In this document: positions 24,746 through 32,779 of the stretch, in pieces
How the letters are laid out: every line of letters starts with the position of its first letter
Position numbering within the stretch: the first letter of the stretch is position 1
From: Pseudomonas fluorescens
GTDB lineage: Bacteria; Pseudomonadota; Alphaproteobacteria; UBA2136; UBA6156
Length of the DNA stretch: 64,000 nt
Direction of reading: 5' to 3'
Assembly: GCA_003241595.1 (NCBI GenBank)
Contig: QFOU01000001.1
Span: forward strand, 6,200 to 70,199
Made by a program: the position numbers and the translations under genes
The notes under the pieces: model-generated
The model's input: only the letters and a program-made list of their open reading frames with translations
Told to the model about the DNA's origin: nothing
Databases searched by the model: none

Positions 24746-26827
24746 TTAGGCCGCCTTGGCGACGGCGGGGGTGTCGACGCGACTCTCGCACTCGGATTTC
24801 AGGCGCTCGAGCAGCCAGGCCAGCGGTTTGGCGCCGAGGTCGGTGCCATCGCGCAGGCGGATGGCGACGGTACCGTCGGCGGCCTCTTGCTTACCCACCA
24901 CCAGCATGTAGGGGATCTTCTTCTGTTGCGCGAAGAGGATCTTCTTCTGCATGCGGTCGGACGAGGCATCGACCTCGACGCGCAGGCCGCCGGTGGCGGT
25001 GCGGACGTCGGCATCGGACAGTGCCTTACGCACCTGTTCGGCGTAGTCGTTCTGGTGGTCGGTGATCGGGATGACCATGGCTTGCACCGGTGACAGCCAG
25101 GTAGGGAACTTGCCTTCGTACTGTTCGATGAGGATACCGATGAAGCGCTCGAGGGTACCCAAGATCGCGCGGTGGATCATCACGCAGGGGACGCGGTCGC
25201 CGTTCTCGTTGGTGAAGTTGGCACCCATGCGGATCGGCAGGTTGAAGTCGACCTGCACGGTACCGCACTGCCAGGTCCGGCCGATGGCGTCCTTGAGGTG
25301 GTACTCCAGTTTGGGGCCGTAGAACGCACCGTCGCCCGGGGCGATGGTGAGGGGAATCCCGAGTTTGGCGCAGGCGTCTTCCAAGGCTTTTTCGGCGGCA
25401 TCCCACAGGCTGTCGTCGCCAACGCGGTTCTCTGGACGGGTGGCCAGCTTGACGGAGTAATCGCGGAAGCCGAGCGGCTCGTAAACTTCGTCGATGAGTT
25501 TGCACAGCGCGATGATCTCTTCTTCCATCTGCGCGGGGGTACAGAAGATGTGGGCATCGTCCTGCGTGAGGCTGGTGACGCGCATAAGGCCATGGAGAGC
25601 GCCGTGCGCCTCGTTGCGCATGCACATGCCGAATTCGGCCATGCGCAGCGGCAGGTCGCGGTAGCTTTTGGTGCCCTGATTAAAGACCTGTACGTGGCAG
25701 GGGCAGTTCATCGGCTTGAGGCTGTAGATGCCGAGATCGTCCATCTTCTTGGCCAGTTCGCCGAGGGTTTGGCCCTGGGCCTTCTCGTGACCGGCAGGCT
25801 CGACGATGGGTTGCATCACATCATCGCAGGTGAGGAACAGGTTCTCGCGGTAGTTCTGCCAGTGGCCGCTTTGGGTATAGAGCGACTTGCTGATCAGTTT
25901 GGGCGTGTTGACCTCTTTGTAATCGTAGCGGCGCAGGCTCTGGCGGATGAAATGTTCCAGTTCGAGGAAGATGTTCCAGCCCTTGGGGTGCCAAAACGGC
26001 TGGCCGGGGGCTTCTTCCTGCAGGTGGAACAGCTCCAGCTCGCGGCCGAGTTTGCGGTGGTCGCGTTTTTCGGCTTCTTCACGCATCAGCAGGTAGGCGT
26101 CGAGCTCCTTCTGGGTGGCGAAGGCCACGCAGTAGATGCGGGTGAGTTGCTGGTTCTGGCTGTCGCCCTTCCAATATGCACCCGCGAGGTTGGTGAGTTT
26201 GAAGGCCAGATTGATCTTGGAGAGTTCCGGCACGTGGGGGCCGCGGCAGAGGTCGATGAACTCCTTACCGCCCACGTTGCTACCGATCTGGCGGTAGGCG
26301 GAAACTTTGCCATCGATGGTTTGGCCCTTGGTGACGGCCTCCTGAATGATGATGCTCTTGTAGGAATCGCCGGTGGACTCGAAGTGCATCATCAGCTTTT
26401 CGGGTTCCCACAGCTCGCGCACCACGGCGCGGCCGGAGGCGATGATCTCGCGCATCTTGGCTTCGATGGTGGGGAGGTCTTCGCTGGAAATGTTCGGCGA
26501 GAATTCGATGTCGTAATAGCAGCCGTTGTCGATGGTCGGACCGATGGCGAGCTTGGCGGACGGGTACAGCTCCTTCACGGCCAGCGCCAGCACTTGCGCG
26601 GCGAGCGTGTGGCGGAGGGTATCGAGGCCGAGCGCATCCTTGGCGGTGGCGATCTTGAGAGATACGTCCTTCGAAATGGTGATGGAGAGGTCTTGCGGGT
26701 GGCCGTCGACTTCGACCGCCACGGCGGCCTTGGCGAGGCCCGCACCGATGGAGGCGGCGACTTCGGCGCCGGTCGTGGTGCCGTCAAACTCGCGAACTGA
26801 AGCGTCGGGAAGTGTGATGCGTACCAT
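24746..26827 (-). CDS. thrS: Threonyl-tRNA synthetase
   Basis: Charges tRNA-Thr with threonine. The 693-aa protein has all expected domains: TGS (1-62), the editing/SAD domain (about 65-235) with the LRHTLAAQVLALAV helix (editing histidine) and the DLCRGPHVP segment, the class II catalytic core with the zinc-binding cysteine in LKPMNCPCHVQVF and motif 2 residues in MRNEAHGALHGLMRVTSLTQDDAHIFC, and the anticodon-binding domain (about 590-690). AGGAG lies 5 nt upstream of the ATG. The promoter is about 40 nt upstream of the start, so this transcript has a normal leader. Confidence 0.97.
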   Translation of the reverse strand: MVRITLPDASVREFDGTTTGAEVAASIGAGLAKAAVAVEVDGHPQDLSITISKDVSLKIATAKDALGLDTLRHTLAAQVLALAVKELYPSAKLAIGPTIDNGCYYDIEFSPNISSEDLPTIEAKMREIIASGRAVVRELWEPEKLMMHFESTGDSYKSIIIQEAVTKGQTIDGKVSAYRQIGSNVGGKEFIDLCRGPHVPELSKINLAFKLTNLAGAYWKGDSQNQQLTRIYCVAFATQKELDAYLLMREEAEKRDHRKLGRELELFHLQEEAPGQPFWHPKGWNIFLELEHFIRQSLRRYDYKEVNTPKLISKSLYTQSGHWQNYRENLFLTCDDVMQPIVEPAGHEKAQGQTLGELAKKMDDLGIYSLKPMNCPCHVQVFNQGTKSYRDLPLRMAEFGMCMRNEAHGALHGLMRVTSLTQDDAHIFCTPAQMEEEIIALCKLIDEVYEPLGFRDYSVKLATRPENRVGDDSLWDAAEKALEDACAKLGIPLTIAPGDGAFYGPKLEYHLKDAIGRTWQCGTVQVDFNLPIRMGANFTNENGDRVPCVMIHRAILGTLERFIGILIEQYEGKFPTWLSPVQAMVIPITDHQNDYAEQVRKALSDADVRTATGGLRVEVDASSDRMQKKILFAQQKKIPYMLVVGKQEAADGTVAIRLRDGTDLGAKPLAWLLERLKSECESRVDTPAVAKAA

Positions 26828-26864
26828 GGGGATTCTCCTAGTGTGTATTTAAAATTAGCCGCTT

Positions 26865-26893
26865 AACCTAGCGCATACAGAATGGACCGGCAA
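26865..26893 (-). promoter_or_regulatory. thrS promoter
   Basis: Minus strand: TTGCCG (26888-26893), 17 nt, TAGGTT (26865-26870); the start lies about 37 nt further on and is preceded by AGGAG. Confidence 0.5.
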
Positions 26894-26924
26894 GGGCATG
26901 ATGGGCGATTTGGGCCTGTACGGG

Positions 26925-26956
26925 CCAAAAAAGAGCGGCATCCGGAGATGCCGCTC
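26925..26956 (-). terminator. Terminator after the 124-aa unknown gene
   Basis: GAGCGGCATC / GATGCCGCTC stem with CGGA loop and a T6 tail on the minus strand. Confidence 0.88.
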
Positions 26957-26970
26957 CACATGTTGGAGGG

Positions 26971-27345
26971 TTAGTACGTATGAGTAACCGTGCAGGTGAG
27001 GTTACCATCGTGAGCGACCACTGACCGCAGCATGGCCTTCTGCGCACCACGATAGGCGAGGTAGAAGGTCTTGTGGCGCTGGTAACGGGCATCGAACTCG
27101 TTGATCTGCACCACTTGAATATCGGTCGTGCGGAGCATCTCGGCGATCTGCTCATACATGGAGCTTGGGAGTTCAGGAATGTCGGTGAACAGCACGCACT
27201 GATCTTCGGCCAGCGGGCCTGCAAGCAGCAGGTATGACGCCGCCTTGAGGGTTATCTGCAGCGGTAGTGCGGGCCTGCGGTTACCGGTATCGGCCAGAAT
27301 GGCGACCACGGCACGGGCGATGTGCAGATCGGGTATCATGTCCAT
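26971..27345 (-). CDS. Small soluble protein, unknown
   Basis: A 124-aa cytosolic protein without recognised domain. It alternates amphipathic helices and strands (LHIARAVVAILADTG, QITLKAASYLLLAG) and ends in a Thr-rich LTCTVTHTY. AGGAG 6 nt upstream supports ATG 27345; an upstream extension in frame would lack a ribosome-binding site. A TTGACA-N15-TATACC promoter lies in the short gap to the divergent proline iminopeptidase gene (minus strand, about 27385-27411). It ends at a strong terminator, so it is a one-gene unit. Confidence 0.65.
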   Translation of the reverse strand: MDMIPDLHIARAVVAILADTGNRRPALPLQITLKAASYLLLAGPLAEDQCVLFTDIPELPSSMYEQIAEMLRTTDIQVVQINEFDARYQRHKTFYLAYRGAQKAMLRSVVAHDGNLTCTVTHTY

Positions 27346-27420
27346 GAGGGACTCCTGTGAAACGGACTCTTTCCGGACACAGAGGTATACACAACATGCC
27401 GGGATGTCAAACAATTCACT

Positions 27421-27448
27421 TTGATGGACCCCACGCGCCTGCTAGGGT
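27421..27448 (+). promoter_or_regulatory. pip promoter, leaderless layout
   Basis: TTGATG (27421-27426), 16 nt, TAGGGT (27443-27448), then 7 nt to ATG 27456; no ribosome-binding site. Confidence 0.5.
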
Positions 27449-27455
27449 TGGCGCC

Positions 27456-28424
27456 ATGACCGACGCCCCTACCCCCCTGCTTTACCCTGAGATCGAACCC
27501 TACGACGTCCGCATGTTGAATGTCGGCGACGGCCATAGCCTGTATGTGGAGCAGAGCGGCAACCCGAATGGCTTGCCCGTGGTTATGCTGCATGGCGGCC
27601 CCGGCAGCGGGTGTAAGCCGAAGCACCGGCAGATGTTCGACCCGCAGGTGTATCGGGTGGTGATTTTTGACCAGCGGGGATGTGGGCGCTCGCAACCGGC
27701 CGGTCGCGTGGTGGCCAATACGACCGACCATCTGGTGGCGGATATTGAGATGATTCGGGAGACTCTCGGGATTGAGAGTTGGGTCGTGTATGGCAACAGC
27801 TGGGGCAGTGCACTGGGGCTGGCGTATGCGGAGGCGCATCCGGAGCGGGTGAAGGGGTTGGTGATCGGGGCCATCTTCACGGCGACACAGCGTGAGCTGG
27901 ACTGGTTCTACGATCCGGCCGGACTGGCGCGGTTCTTCCCCGATGCGTATGCGGCCCTCCGTGATGTACTGGGCAACCCCGCATGGCATGACATGCCACG
28001 GTTGATCCGTGATGCCGTGCTGAACGACGATGCCCACGCGCTGGCCGTAGCCAAGGCCACCGTGCGGCTAGATGCGCTAAGCATGGATCTGGAGCCGGAT
28101 ATGCTGGCGCTGGAGGAATATCTGGACAGTGAGGATTTCAGCCTGACGCCCCTCCGCATTTGGGCGCACTACTTTGCGGCGGCGTGTTTTTTATCGCCCC
28201 AGCAATTGTTGAAGAATGTCGGACGGATCGCCCATATCCCGATGCATATCACCCATGCCGGGCTGGATCTGTGTTGTCCGCCGGAGACCGCTTATGCCTT
28301 GCATAAGGCTTTGCCGGACGCCGCATTCACATTTGTGCCGGTGTGCGGGCACCGTGCCAATGACGCCATGGACAAAGCCCGCATGGAGGCCCTGCGCGAC
28401 ATGGCCATACGGGTAAGAATGTAA
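27456..28424 (+). CDS. pip: Proline iminopeptidase
   Basis: An alpha/beta-hydrolase of the S33 family that removes N-terminal proline from peptides. 322 aa, normal length. Visible: oxyanion-hole LHGGPGSGCKPKHRQMFDP, IFDQRGCGRSQPAG, the nucleophile elbow GNSWGS (most family members have GGSWGS), the acid residue in HAGLDLCCP and the catalytic histidine in VCGHRAND. The start follows the promoter by 7 nt; an in-frame extension upstream would cover it. The asparagine in the elbow may slightly alter the active site but the triad is complete. Confidence 0.93.
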   Translation: MTDAPTPLLYPEIEPYDVRMLNVGDGHSLYVEQSGNPNGLPVVMLHGGPGSGCKPKHRQMFDPQVYRVVIFDQRGCGRSQPAGRVVANTTDHLVADIEMIRETLGIESWVVYGNSWGSALGLAYAEAHPERVKGLVIGAIFTATQRELDWFYDPAGLARFFPDAYAALRDVLGNPAWHDMPRLIRDAVLNDDAHALAVAKATVRLDALSMDLEPDMLALEEYLDSEDFSLTPLRIWAHYFAAACFLSPQQLLKNVGRIAHIPMHITHAGLDLCCPPETAYALHKALPDAAFTFVPVCGHRANDAMDKARMEALRDMAIRVRM

Positions 28425-28441
28425 GTTTTTAAAAATTTTGC

Positions 28442-28471
28442 TTGCAGGGGGGCCGCGTGCATCCCTATACT
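28442..28471 (+). promoter_or_regulatory. Promoter for mini-ORF and 65-aa protein
   Basis: TTGCAG (28442-28447), 18 nt, TATACT (28466-28471). Transcription should begin near 28478-28479, about 180 nt before the 65-aa gene. Confidence 0.55.
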
Positions 28472-28478
28472 TATCTTT

Positions 28479-28523
28479 ATGAACAAGTTCACCGTCTCCC
28501 TGATTCTGAATGTGCTGGCCTAA
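28479..28523 (+). CDS. Possible 14-codon leaderless leader peptide
   Basis: MNKFTVSLILNVLA followed by TAA. The ATG lies 7 nt after the TATACT box, the same distance as at the leaderless genes in this window. The stop codon lies inside a TGGCCTAAGGCCA inverted repeat. It could be a regulatory leader for the next gene or chance. Confidence 0.3.
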   Translation: MNKFTVSLILNVLA

Positions 28524-28658
28524 GGCCAACATTTTCACACCCAGCATCGAGACCTGAACTTTTCCCCCTTCCCCTACCAAACTTTCATCGGCCCTATGGC
28601 TTTTTCATGTATCGTTTTGTTTGTTGTCGATACTCCAACCTCCAGAGGAGACACTCGC

Positions 28659-28856
28659 ATGACCATCACCGAGAGCAACCTTAGCCTTGAAAACCTTCAG
28701 CAGACCCTGAAAGCCATGCGCAAAGAGCGCGGCCCCATCAGTGTCGAGGACTATCGGAAGCTGCGTTTTTTGGCGCGCAGCTTCAACAAGGCCTGCCCTC
28801 ACGCCCAGATATGGGCGGAAGAGAAGGTGAACATCTACAACGCGACGCGACACTGA
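28659..28856 (+). CDS. Small protein, 65 aa, unknown
   Basis: A helical 65-aa protein (TITESNLSLENLQQTLKAM, then RKLRFLARSFNKACPHAQIWAEEKVNIYNATRH) of mixed charge with one cysteine. AGAGGAG lies 8 nt before the ATG and a strong terminator follows. It has a good promoter but a leader of about 180 nt with a possible leader peptide, which suggests controlled expression. No family recognised. Confidence 0.65.
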   Translation: MTITESNLSLENLQQTLKAMRKERGPISVEDYRKLRFLARSFNKACPHAQIWAEEKVNIYNATRH

Positions 28857-28880
28857 GCGGCGACCCCTGATTGCGATGAT

Positions 28881-28913
28881 AAGACCCCCGTGCTGGCGGG
28901 GGTCTTTCTTTTT
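28881..28913 (+). terminator. Terminator after the 65-aa gene
   Basis: AAGACCCCCG / CGGGGGTCTT hairpin followed by TCTTTTT. Confidence 0.9.
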
Positions 28914-28918
28914 GCCGA

Positions 28919-29584
28919 CTAGTCTGGAGTGCGGGCGGGCTTGTGGGCCGCGAGCATGTGGAATTTAGGGTAGTGGCCTTTGACTTTTTGTGTATGGAAG
29001 CCGGCGCTACCAAGGGCATTCCGTACCGCACGCGCCACGCTGTAGGTGGTGGCCGTGCCGCCGGAGGTGGTGTGGGCGTAGATGTGATGAAAGAGGGATT
29101 CGCTCCAGAGCGCGGGATTGACGTCGGCACTAAAGCCATCGAGGAACCACGCATGCGCGGGATGGGGATGGGTGAGGATGCCCTGAGTGGCATCGCCGAT
29201 GTAGAGGTGGAGGGTGACGCCTTCGAGGGTGATGAGATTCCAGCCGTGGGTGGAGGTGTAGGCGGTGCGGAGTTGGGTAGCGAGCGGTTGGAGTTCGGGT
29301 GGGAAAGCGGCGTGGATGGGCTCGAGTTCGGTGAGGCTGAGCGGGTGGAGTTCGTAGCTGATGAAGGTGAGTGGTGTGCCGGTGTGGCACGCGAGTGCCC
29401 ATGTGAGGAGGAAGGTGAGGCCGGTGCCGAAGCCGAGTTCGGCCACCGTGAACGGCTGGGTGGAGAAGCGCGCGGGCAGGTGGTTGCCGTGGAGGTAGGT
29501 GTGGGCTTTTTCGGCGGGGCCGGATGCAAGCAGCGACCAGTAGTGCTGGTTGAAGTGGGGGCTGTGGGGGTGGGTGAGGTGCAT
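28919..29584 (-). CDS. mnmD: tRNA mnm5s2U methyltransferase domain protein (MnmD)
   Basis: A 221-aa single-domain SAM-dependent methyltransferase of the Methyltransf_30 family, which makes the last methylation of 5-methylaminomethyl-2-thiouridine at the wobble position of some tRNAs. Key segments: N-terminal FNQHYWSLLASGPAEKAHTYL, SAM-binding VAELGFGTGLTFLLTW, the acidic WFLDGFSADVNPALWSE active-site loop and the C-terminal AVRNALGSAGFHTQKVKG. It corresponds to the N-terminal half of MnmC; the FAD-dependent oxidase half is absent here, as in other stand-alone MnmD proteins. Confidence 0.88.
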   Translation of the reverse strand: MHLTHPHSPHFNQHYWSLLASGPAEKAHTYLHGNHLPARFSTQPFTVAELGFGTGLTFLLTWALACHTGTPLTFISYELHPLSLTELEPIHAAFPPELQPLATQLRTAYTSTHGWNLITLEGVTLHLYIGDATQGILTHPHPAHAWFLDGFSADVNPALWSESLFHHIYAHTTSGGTATTYSVARAVRNALGSAGFHTQKVKGHYPKFHMLAAHKPARTPD

Positions 29585-29629
29585 TAGTTATTTCTTAAAA
29601 TTAACCTAAACGAAAAATTGAGTAATTTT

Positions 29630-30553
29630 TTAAATTTCTGGTAATGCCAATTCGCCATTTTCATGAAGAAACGTTTTTGTTTTATACGAAAAATAAAATT
29701 TAGGTCTAAAATGATTGCGCACAAATCCTGCCAATGAATCGTTTGGTACCGCAATACCATACTTAGCTTTCTCTAAAATTCCTCTATTAATCAACCTAAC
29801 AATTTGTTTATCAGTTTTTTTAATAAAATCATTAAAATAATTAGGAATGCTTGATACTAATATTACGCTAGACGGGCTAGTTGGTAAAACAGCTACTCCT
29901 TTTGGATAACGATCTTTGATTGTTGAGGGCAAAAAAGACGGCAATGTAAGTACATCACTCAGCAAAAACGCTTCGCTAGAAAACAACGGTAAGCGATAAA
30001 ACATATAATCAGCCTTTTCCAAACCTTCTAGAGCTTTAGTATCGGCTAGAGTAGCTCCCAATAAATAACGTATCATATCATCTATACTATCCATCCGACC
30101 ATTGAGGAGCTGAAAAGATTCAGGTAAGGAGCGCCCCTCTTCGTCTATTAAATTAACAAACTTTTGGAGTGCCCATTTGATACTTTCCGGATGGCGCACG
30201 AAATGAAGCCTTATTAAAGACCTAATCGTTTCTTTCTCGCTATCTTTAGTTATCTTTAAAAATCTCTCATAAGGAGCCTCAGAATAGCGTTTAATTAGAT
30301 TCCCCGCTTGAGGCTCAACAATACTAGGAGCATCATGTTCTAAGTAGCGTTTTAACGATATATTTTCGATATTAGCTCTAATTGTATATAAATCTGGCCA
30401 ACAAAAACTATGACTAGGCCCCCTGCGCAATGCTATTAAATCAGGGCGATACTCATCCCTACAAATAATATTCAAATGACCGTCATCCACCGCCCAATTT
30501 TTGACAATAAACTTAGATACGTAATGCTGCATTTCCATTCGAAAACAATCCAT
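29630..30553 (-). CDS. DUF4238 protein
   Basis: A 307-aa soluble protein. The N-terminal QHYVSKFIVKNWAVDDGHLNII segment matches the 'HYVPKFLLKNF' start of DUF4238 proteins, a scattered family of unknown function often found in variable genomic regions. The gene is much more AT-rich than everything around it (long runs of A/T, many AAA and TTA codons), which points to recent acquisition. ATG 30553 is used; internal ATGs at residues 6 and 8 are also possible. It lies alone between mnmD and an acyltransferase gene. Confidence 0.75.
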   Translation of the reverse strand: MDCFRMEMQHYVSKFIVKNWAVDDGHLNIICRDEYRPDLIALRRGPSHSFCWPDLYTIRANIENISLKRYLEHDAPSIVEPQAGNLIKRYSEAPYERFLKITKDSEKETIRSLIRLHFVRHPESIKWALQKFVNLIDEEGRSLPESFQLLNGRMDSIDDMIRYLLGATLADTKALEGLEKADYMFYRLPLFSSEAFLLSDVLTLPSFLPSTIKDRYPKGVAVLPTSPSSVILVSSIPNYFNDFIKKTDKQIVRLINRGILEKAKYGIAVPNDSLAGFVRNHFRPKFYFSYKTKTFLHENGELALPEI

Positions 30554-30711
30554 TTGAATACATGTTTAGAGATTACTATAGATTCACTTCTCTATTGCGA
30601 ACAAAATTAAATATTACTCGCAAATGCTATGAGTAATGGCGGCGGCGTTGACGGGGTAGGGCTTTTCTTTAATACATTTTACAGTTGCAGCAAGTGAGAG
30701 GGACTGTTCCC

Positions 30712-31722
30712 GTGATTAACAGTTTAACTTCGTTCCGGTTTATTACGGCGTTGGTGGTGTTTCTTTTCCATTGCCAAATCCACTTCGGGTTGGATTTTGG
30801 GGTGAAGTTCGTCAATAAGTTCCTGTCGCATGGGGCGGTGTTCATGACCGGATTCTTTGTGCTCTCCGGCTTTATTATGACCCATGTGTACCAGAACTGG
30901 GATTTTGGGAAGCAGCAGAGCATTTTCGGGTATTACCTGAAGCGGTTCGCCAAAATCTATCCGGTGTATATCGTGGCGACGTTCGCGTTCTTCCTCTTCT
31001 TTGCCGAGGATTATACCGGCCAGCAGTGGGGGCAAATTGCGGTGAATGACCTGTTTTTAACGCAGGGCTTTTTTGCGAGCATGTTCCATTTGGGGCTGAA
31101 TGGCGGGACATGGTCGCTGTCGGTCGAGATGTTCCTGTACGCGTTATTCCCATTGCTGATGCTGGCTTCGGGCAAGTCGCCGAAGATCCTGTGGGTGGCG
31201 CTGGTGCTGACATTGATCGTGGTGTTGAACGTGGCCTTTGACGACAAAGCCTATACGTATGCAAACCCCGTCATGCGTCTGGGTGATTTTATGGCGGGGA
31301 TGGGGTTTTATGCCATCAAGGACAAGCCGATCTTTAAGAAGGCATGGTTCCATATTCTGATGGTGGTTCTGCTGGTGGCGGCCACCGCTTTGATCTCCAC
31401 CCACAAGTACATGGCATGGCAGACGCTGGCGGTGTTCCTGTTCGGTGCGTGGATCGCGTGCGTGTATCACTCGACCTCGGTGGTTTATAACAACAAGCCA
31501 ATGGTTTATTTGGGTTTGATCAGCTACTCGTTTTATGTATGGCAGTTTGCGGCGATCGAAGCCGGGCGGAGTGTGCTGCATCTGGGTGGGTATCAGGTGT
31601 CGCTGATGGCGTTTATTCTGAATGTGAGTTTATCGGTGCTGTCGTATCACTTGCTGGAAGAACCGGCGCGCGGGGCGATTCTGAAACGCTGGGGCAAACG
31701 GAACACCCGTGTGATCGCTTAA
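30712..31722 (+). CDS. Acyltransferase family 3 (OafA-like) membrane protein
   Basis: A 336-aa multi-spanning protein (about ten helices) of the acyltransferase 3 family, which O-acylates LPS, exopolysaccharide or other surface sugars. The first helix has SFRFITALVVFLFHCQIHF with the conserved histidine, followed by FMTGFFVLSGFIMTHVY and SLSVEMFLYALFPLL, all characteristic. GTG 30712 is chosen because GAGAGGGA precedes it by 8 nt and it begins with the conserved NSLTSFRF. It fits a role in surface modification; the acceptor is unknown. Confidence 0.88.
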   Translation: MINSLTSFRFITALVVFLFHCQIHFGLDFGVKFVNKFLSHGAVFMTGFFVLSGFIMTHVYQNWDFGKQQSIFGYYLKRFAKIYPVYIVATFAFFLFFAEDYTGQQWGQIAVNDLFLTQGFFASMFHLGLNGGTWSLSVEMFLYALFPLLMLASGKSPKILWVALVLTLIVVLNVAFDDKAYTYANPVMRLGDFMAGMGFYAIKDKPIFKKAWFHILMVVLLVAATALISTHKYMAWQTLAVFLFGAWIACVYHSTSVVYNNKPMVYLGLISYSFYVWQFAAIEAGRSVLHLGGYQVSLMAFILNVSLSVLSYHLLEEPARGAILKRWGKRNTRVIA

Positions 31723-31745
31723 GCGAGACCCGTCACTCTCCGGCC

Positions 31746-32606
31746 CTAAGGGGCCGGATAGATTTTGAGGAGGCTGATCTCTGGCGGGGTAAGGAAGCGG
31801 ACGGGCAGCAGGCTGGTGCCGATGCCGCTGCCGACGAAGAGCTGCTTGGCGCCTTCCGTAATATGCCCCAGCGCGTAACGCTGGCCGTAGTTGGACGGCA
31901 GCACCGGACGGCCGAGGAACGGGATATAGACCTGCCCCCCATGGGTGTGGCCGGCAAAGGTGAGTGTGGCGGCATCCGGCAGTTCCGGCAGGATGTCCGG
32001 CGTATGTGTGAGCACCAGATTGGGGCCATTGGCGGGCACGCCGGCAAACGCGGCTTCGATATTATTGCGACGCTCGGAGAAATCGGACACGCCGACCAGC
32101 CAGATGGGATGACCGTTGAGGGTAAGTTGGTGCGAAGTGTTCTCGAGCATGGGGATGCCGTGTGCGGCGAACTGCTCCTTCATCCGCGGGCCGTTATCCC
32201 ACCAGTCATGGTTCCCTAAGATACCGTAGACCCCGTATTTGGCTTTGAGTTGGCCGAGGATGGGGATGATCTGTTCGGAGGGCACATGGCGTCCGCCCAA
32301 GCCGCCTTGCACGACATAATCGCCCCCCATCAGGATGAGATCGGGCGTGCGGGCGTTGGTACGGTCGACCACGCGCTGGAGTTTGGCGAGATCGACATGA
32401 AGGCTCCCGACGTGGGGATCGGTTACGAAGGCGATGGTGAAACCGGCGAGGTCGGCCGGCCAGTCCTTGAGGTGGATCTCGTACTCCTTGACCACGAGTT
32501 GGCGGGGTTCGATCCAGAAGGCCCATATTCCTAAGCCCAGACCAAGAAGAACCGGTATCAGTGCCAGTTTAAGGGCCAGCGTGAGGACGGAACGCGAGAG
32601 CGGCAT
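31746..32606 (-). CDS. Metallophosphoesterase (YaeI-like)
   Basis: A 286-aa calcineurin-like phosphoesterase with one N-terminal membrane helix (about 10-30). The two-metal site is fully visible: TDPHVGSL, GGDYVV, GNHDWWDNG, a histidine in LVLTHTPDI and AGHTHGGQ. It resembles YaeI/YkuE-type phosphodiesterases, for which lipid-headgroup substrates have been proposed; the real substrate is unknown. A TAAGGT box lies 7 nt before the ATG, but the -35 is poor. The tRNA-Arg gene ends 32 nt upstream on the same strand, so read-through from it is also possible. Confidence 0.88.
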   Translation of the reverse strand: MPLSRSVLTLALKLALIPVLLGLGLGIWAFWIEPRQLVVKEYEIHLKDWPADLAGFTIAFVTDPHVGSLHVDLAKLQRVVDRTNARTPDLILMGGDYVVQGGLGGRHVPSEQIIPILGQLKAKYGVYGILGNHDWWDNGPRMKEQFAAHGIPMLENTSHQLTLNGHPIWLVGVSDFSERRNNIEAAFAGVPANGPNLVLTHTPDILPELPDAATLTFAGHTHGGQVYIPFLGRPVLPSNYGQRYALGHITEGAKQLFVGSGIGTSLLPVRFLTPPEISLLKIYPAP

Positions 32607-32638
32607 GCGTGAGACCTTATTGAGGGTGATATCTTGTT

Positions 32639-32713
32639 TGGTGCCCCTGGCCGGAATCGAACCGGCATTTAGAACTTAGGAGGTTCTCGTCCTATCCATT
32701 GAACGACAGCGGC
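32639..32713 (-). tRNA. tRNA-Arg(CCU)
   Basis: A 75-nt tRNA with encoded CCA on the minus strand. D-stem GTTC/GGAC, anticodon stem AGAAC/GTTCT with loop CTCCTAA (anticodon CCT at 32678-32680) and T-arm GCCGG/CCGGC around TTCGATT. The acceptor stem GCCGCTG/CAGGGGC has a G-G opposition at 4:69; the other six pairs are standard. It reads AGG. Confidence 0.93.
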
Positions 32714-32743
32714 GCGCATCCCTTTTGGCGGAGGATAGGTTGC

Positions 32744-32772
32744 TGGTCAAGTAGAGCTTGATTTGCTAGGGT
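32744..32772 (+). promoter_or_regulatory. Promoter of the secreted nuclease, leaderless layout
   Basis: TGGTCA (32744-32749), 17 nt, TAGGGT (32767-32772), then 7 nt to ATG 32780. The CTAGGGT box and following NNGCGCCATG resemble the pip promoter. Confidence 0.45.
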
Positions 32773-32779
32773 ATGCGCC

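Noticed and set aside
25172..26800. 542-codon plus-strand frame over thrS
   Set aside because: Antisense shadow of an intact threonyl-tRNA synthetase; no ribosome-binding site or recognisable domain.
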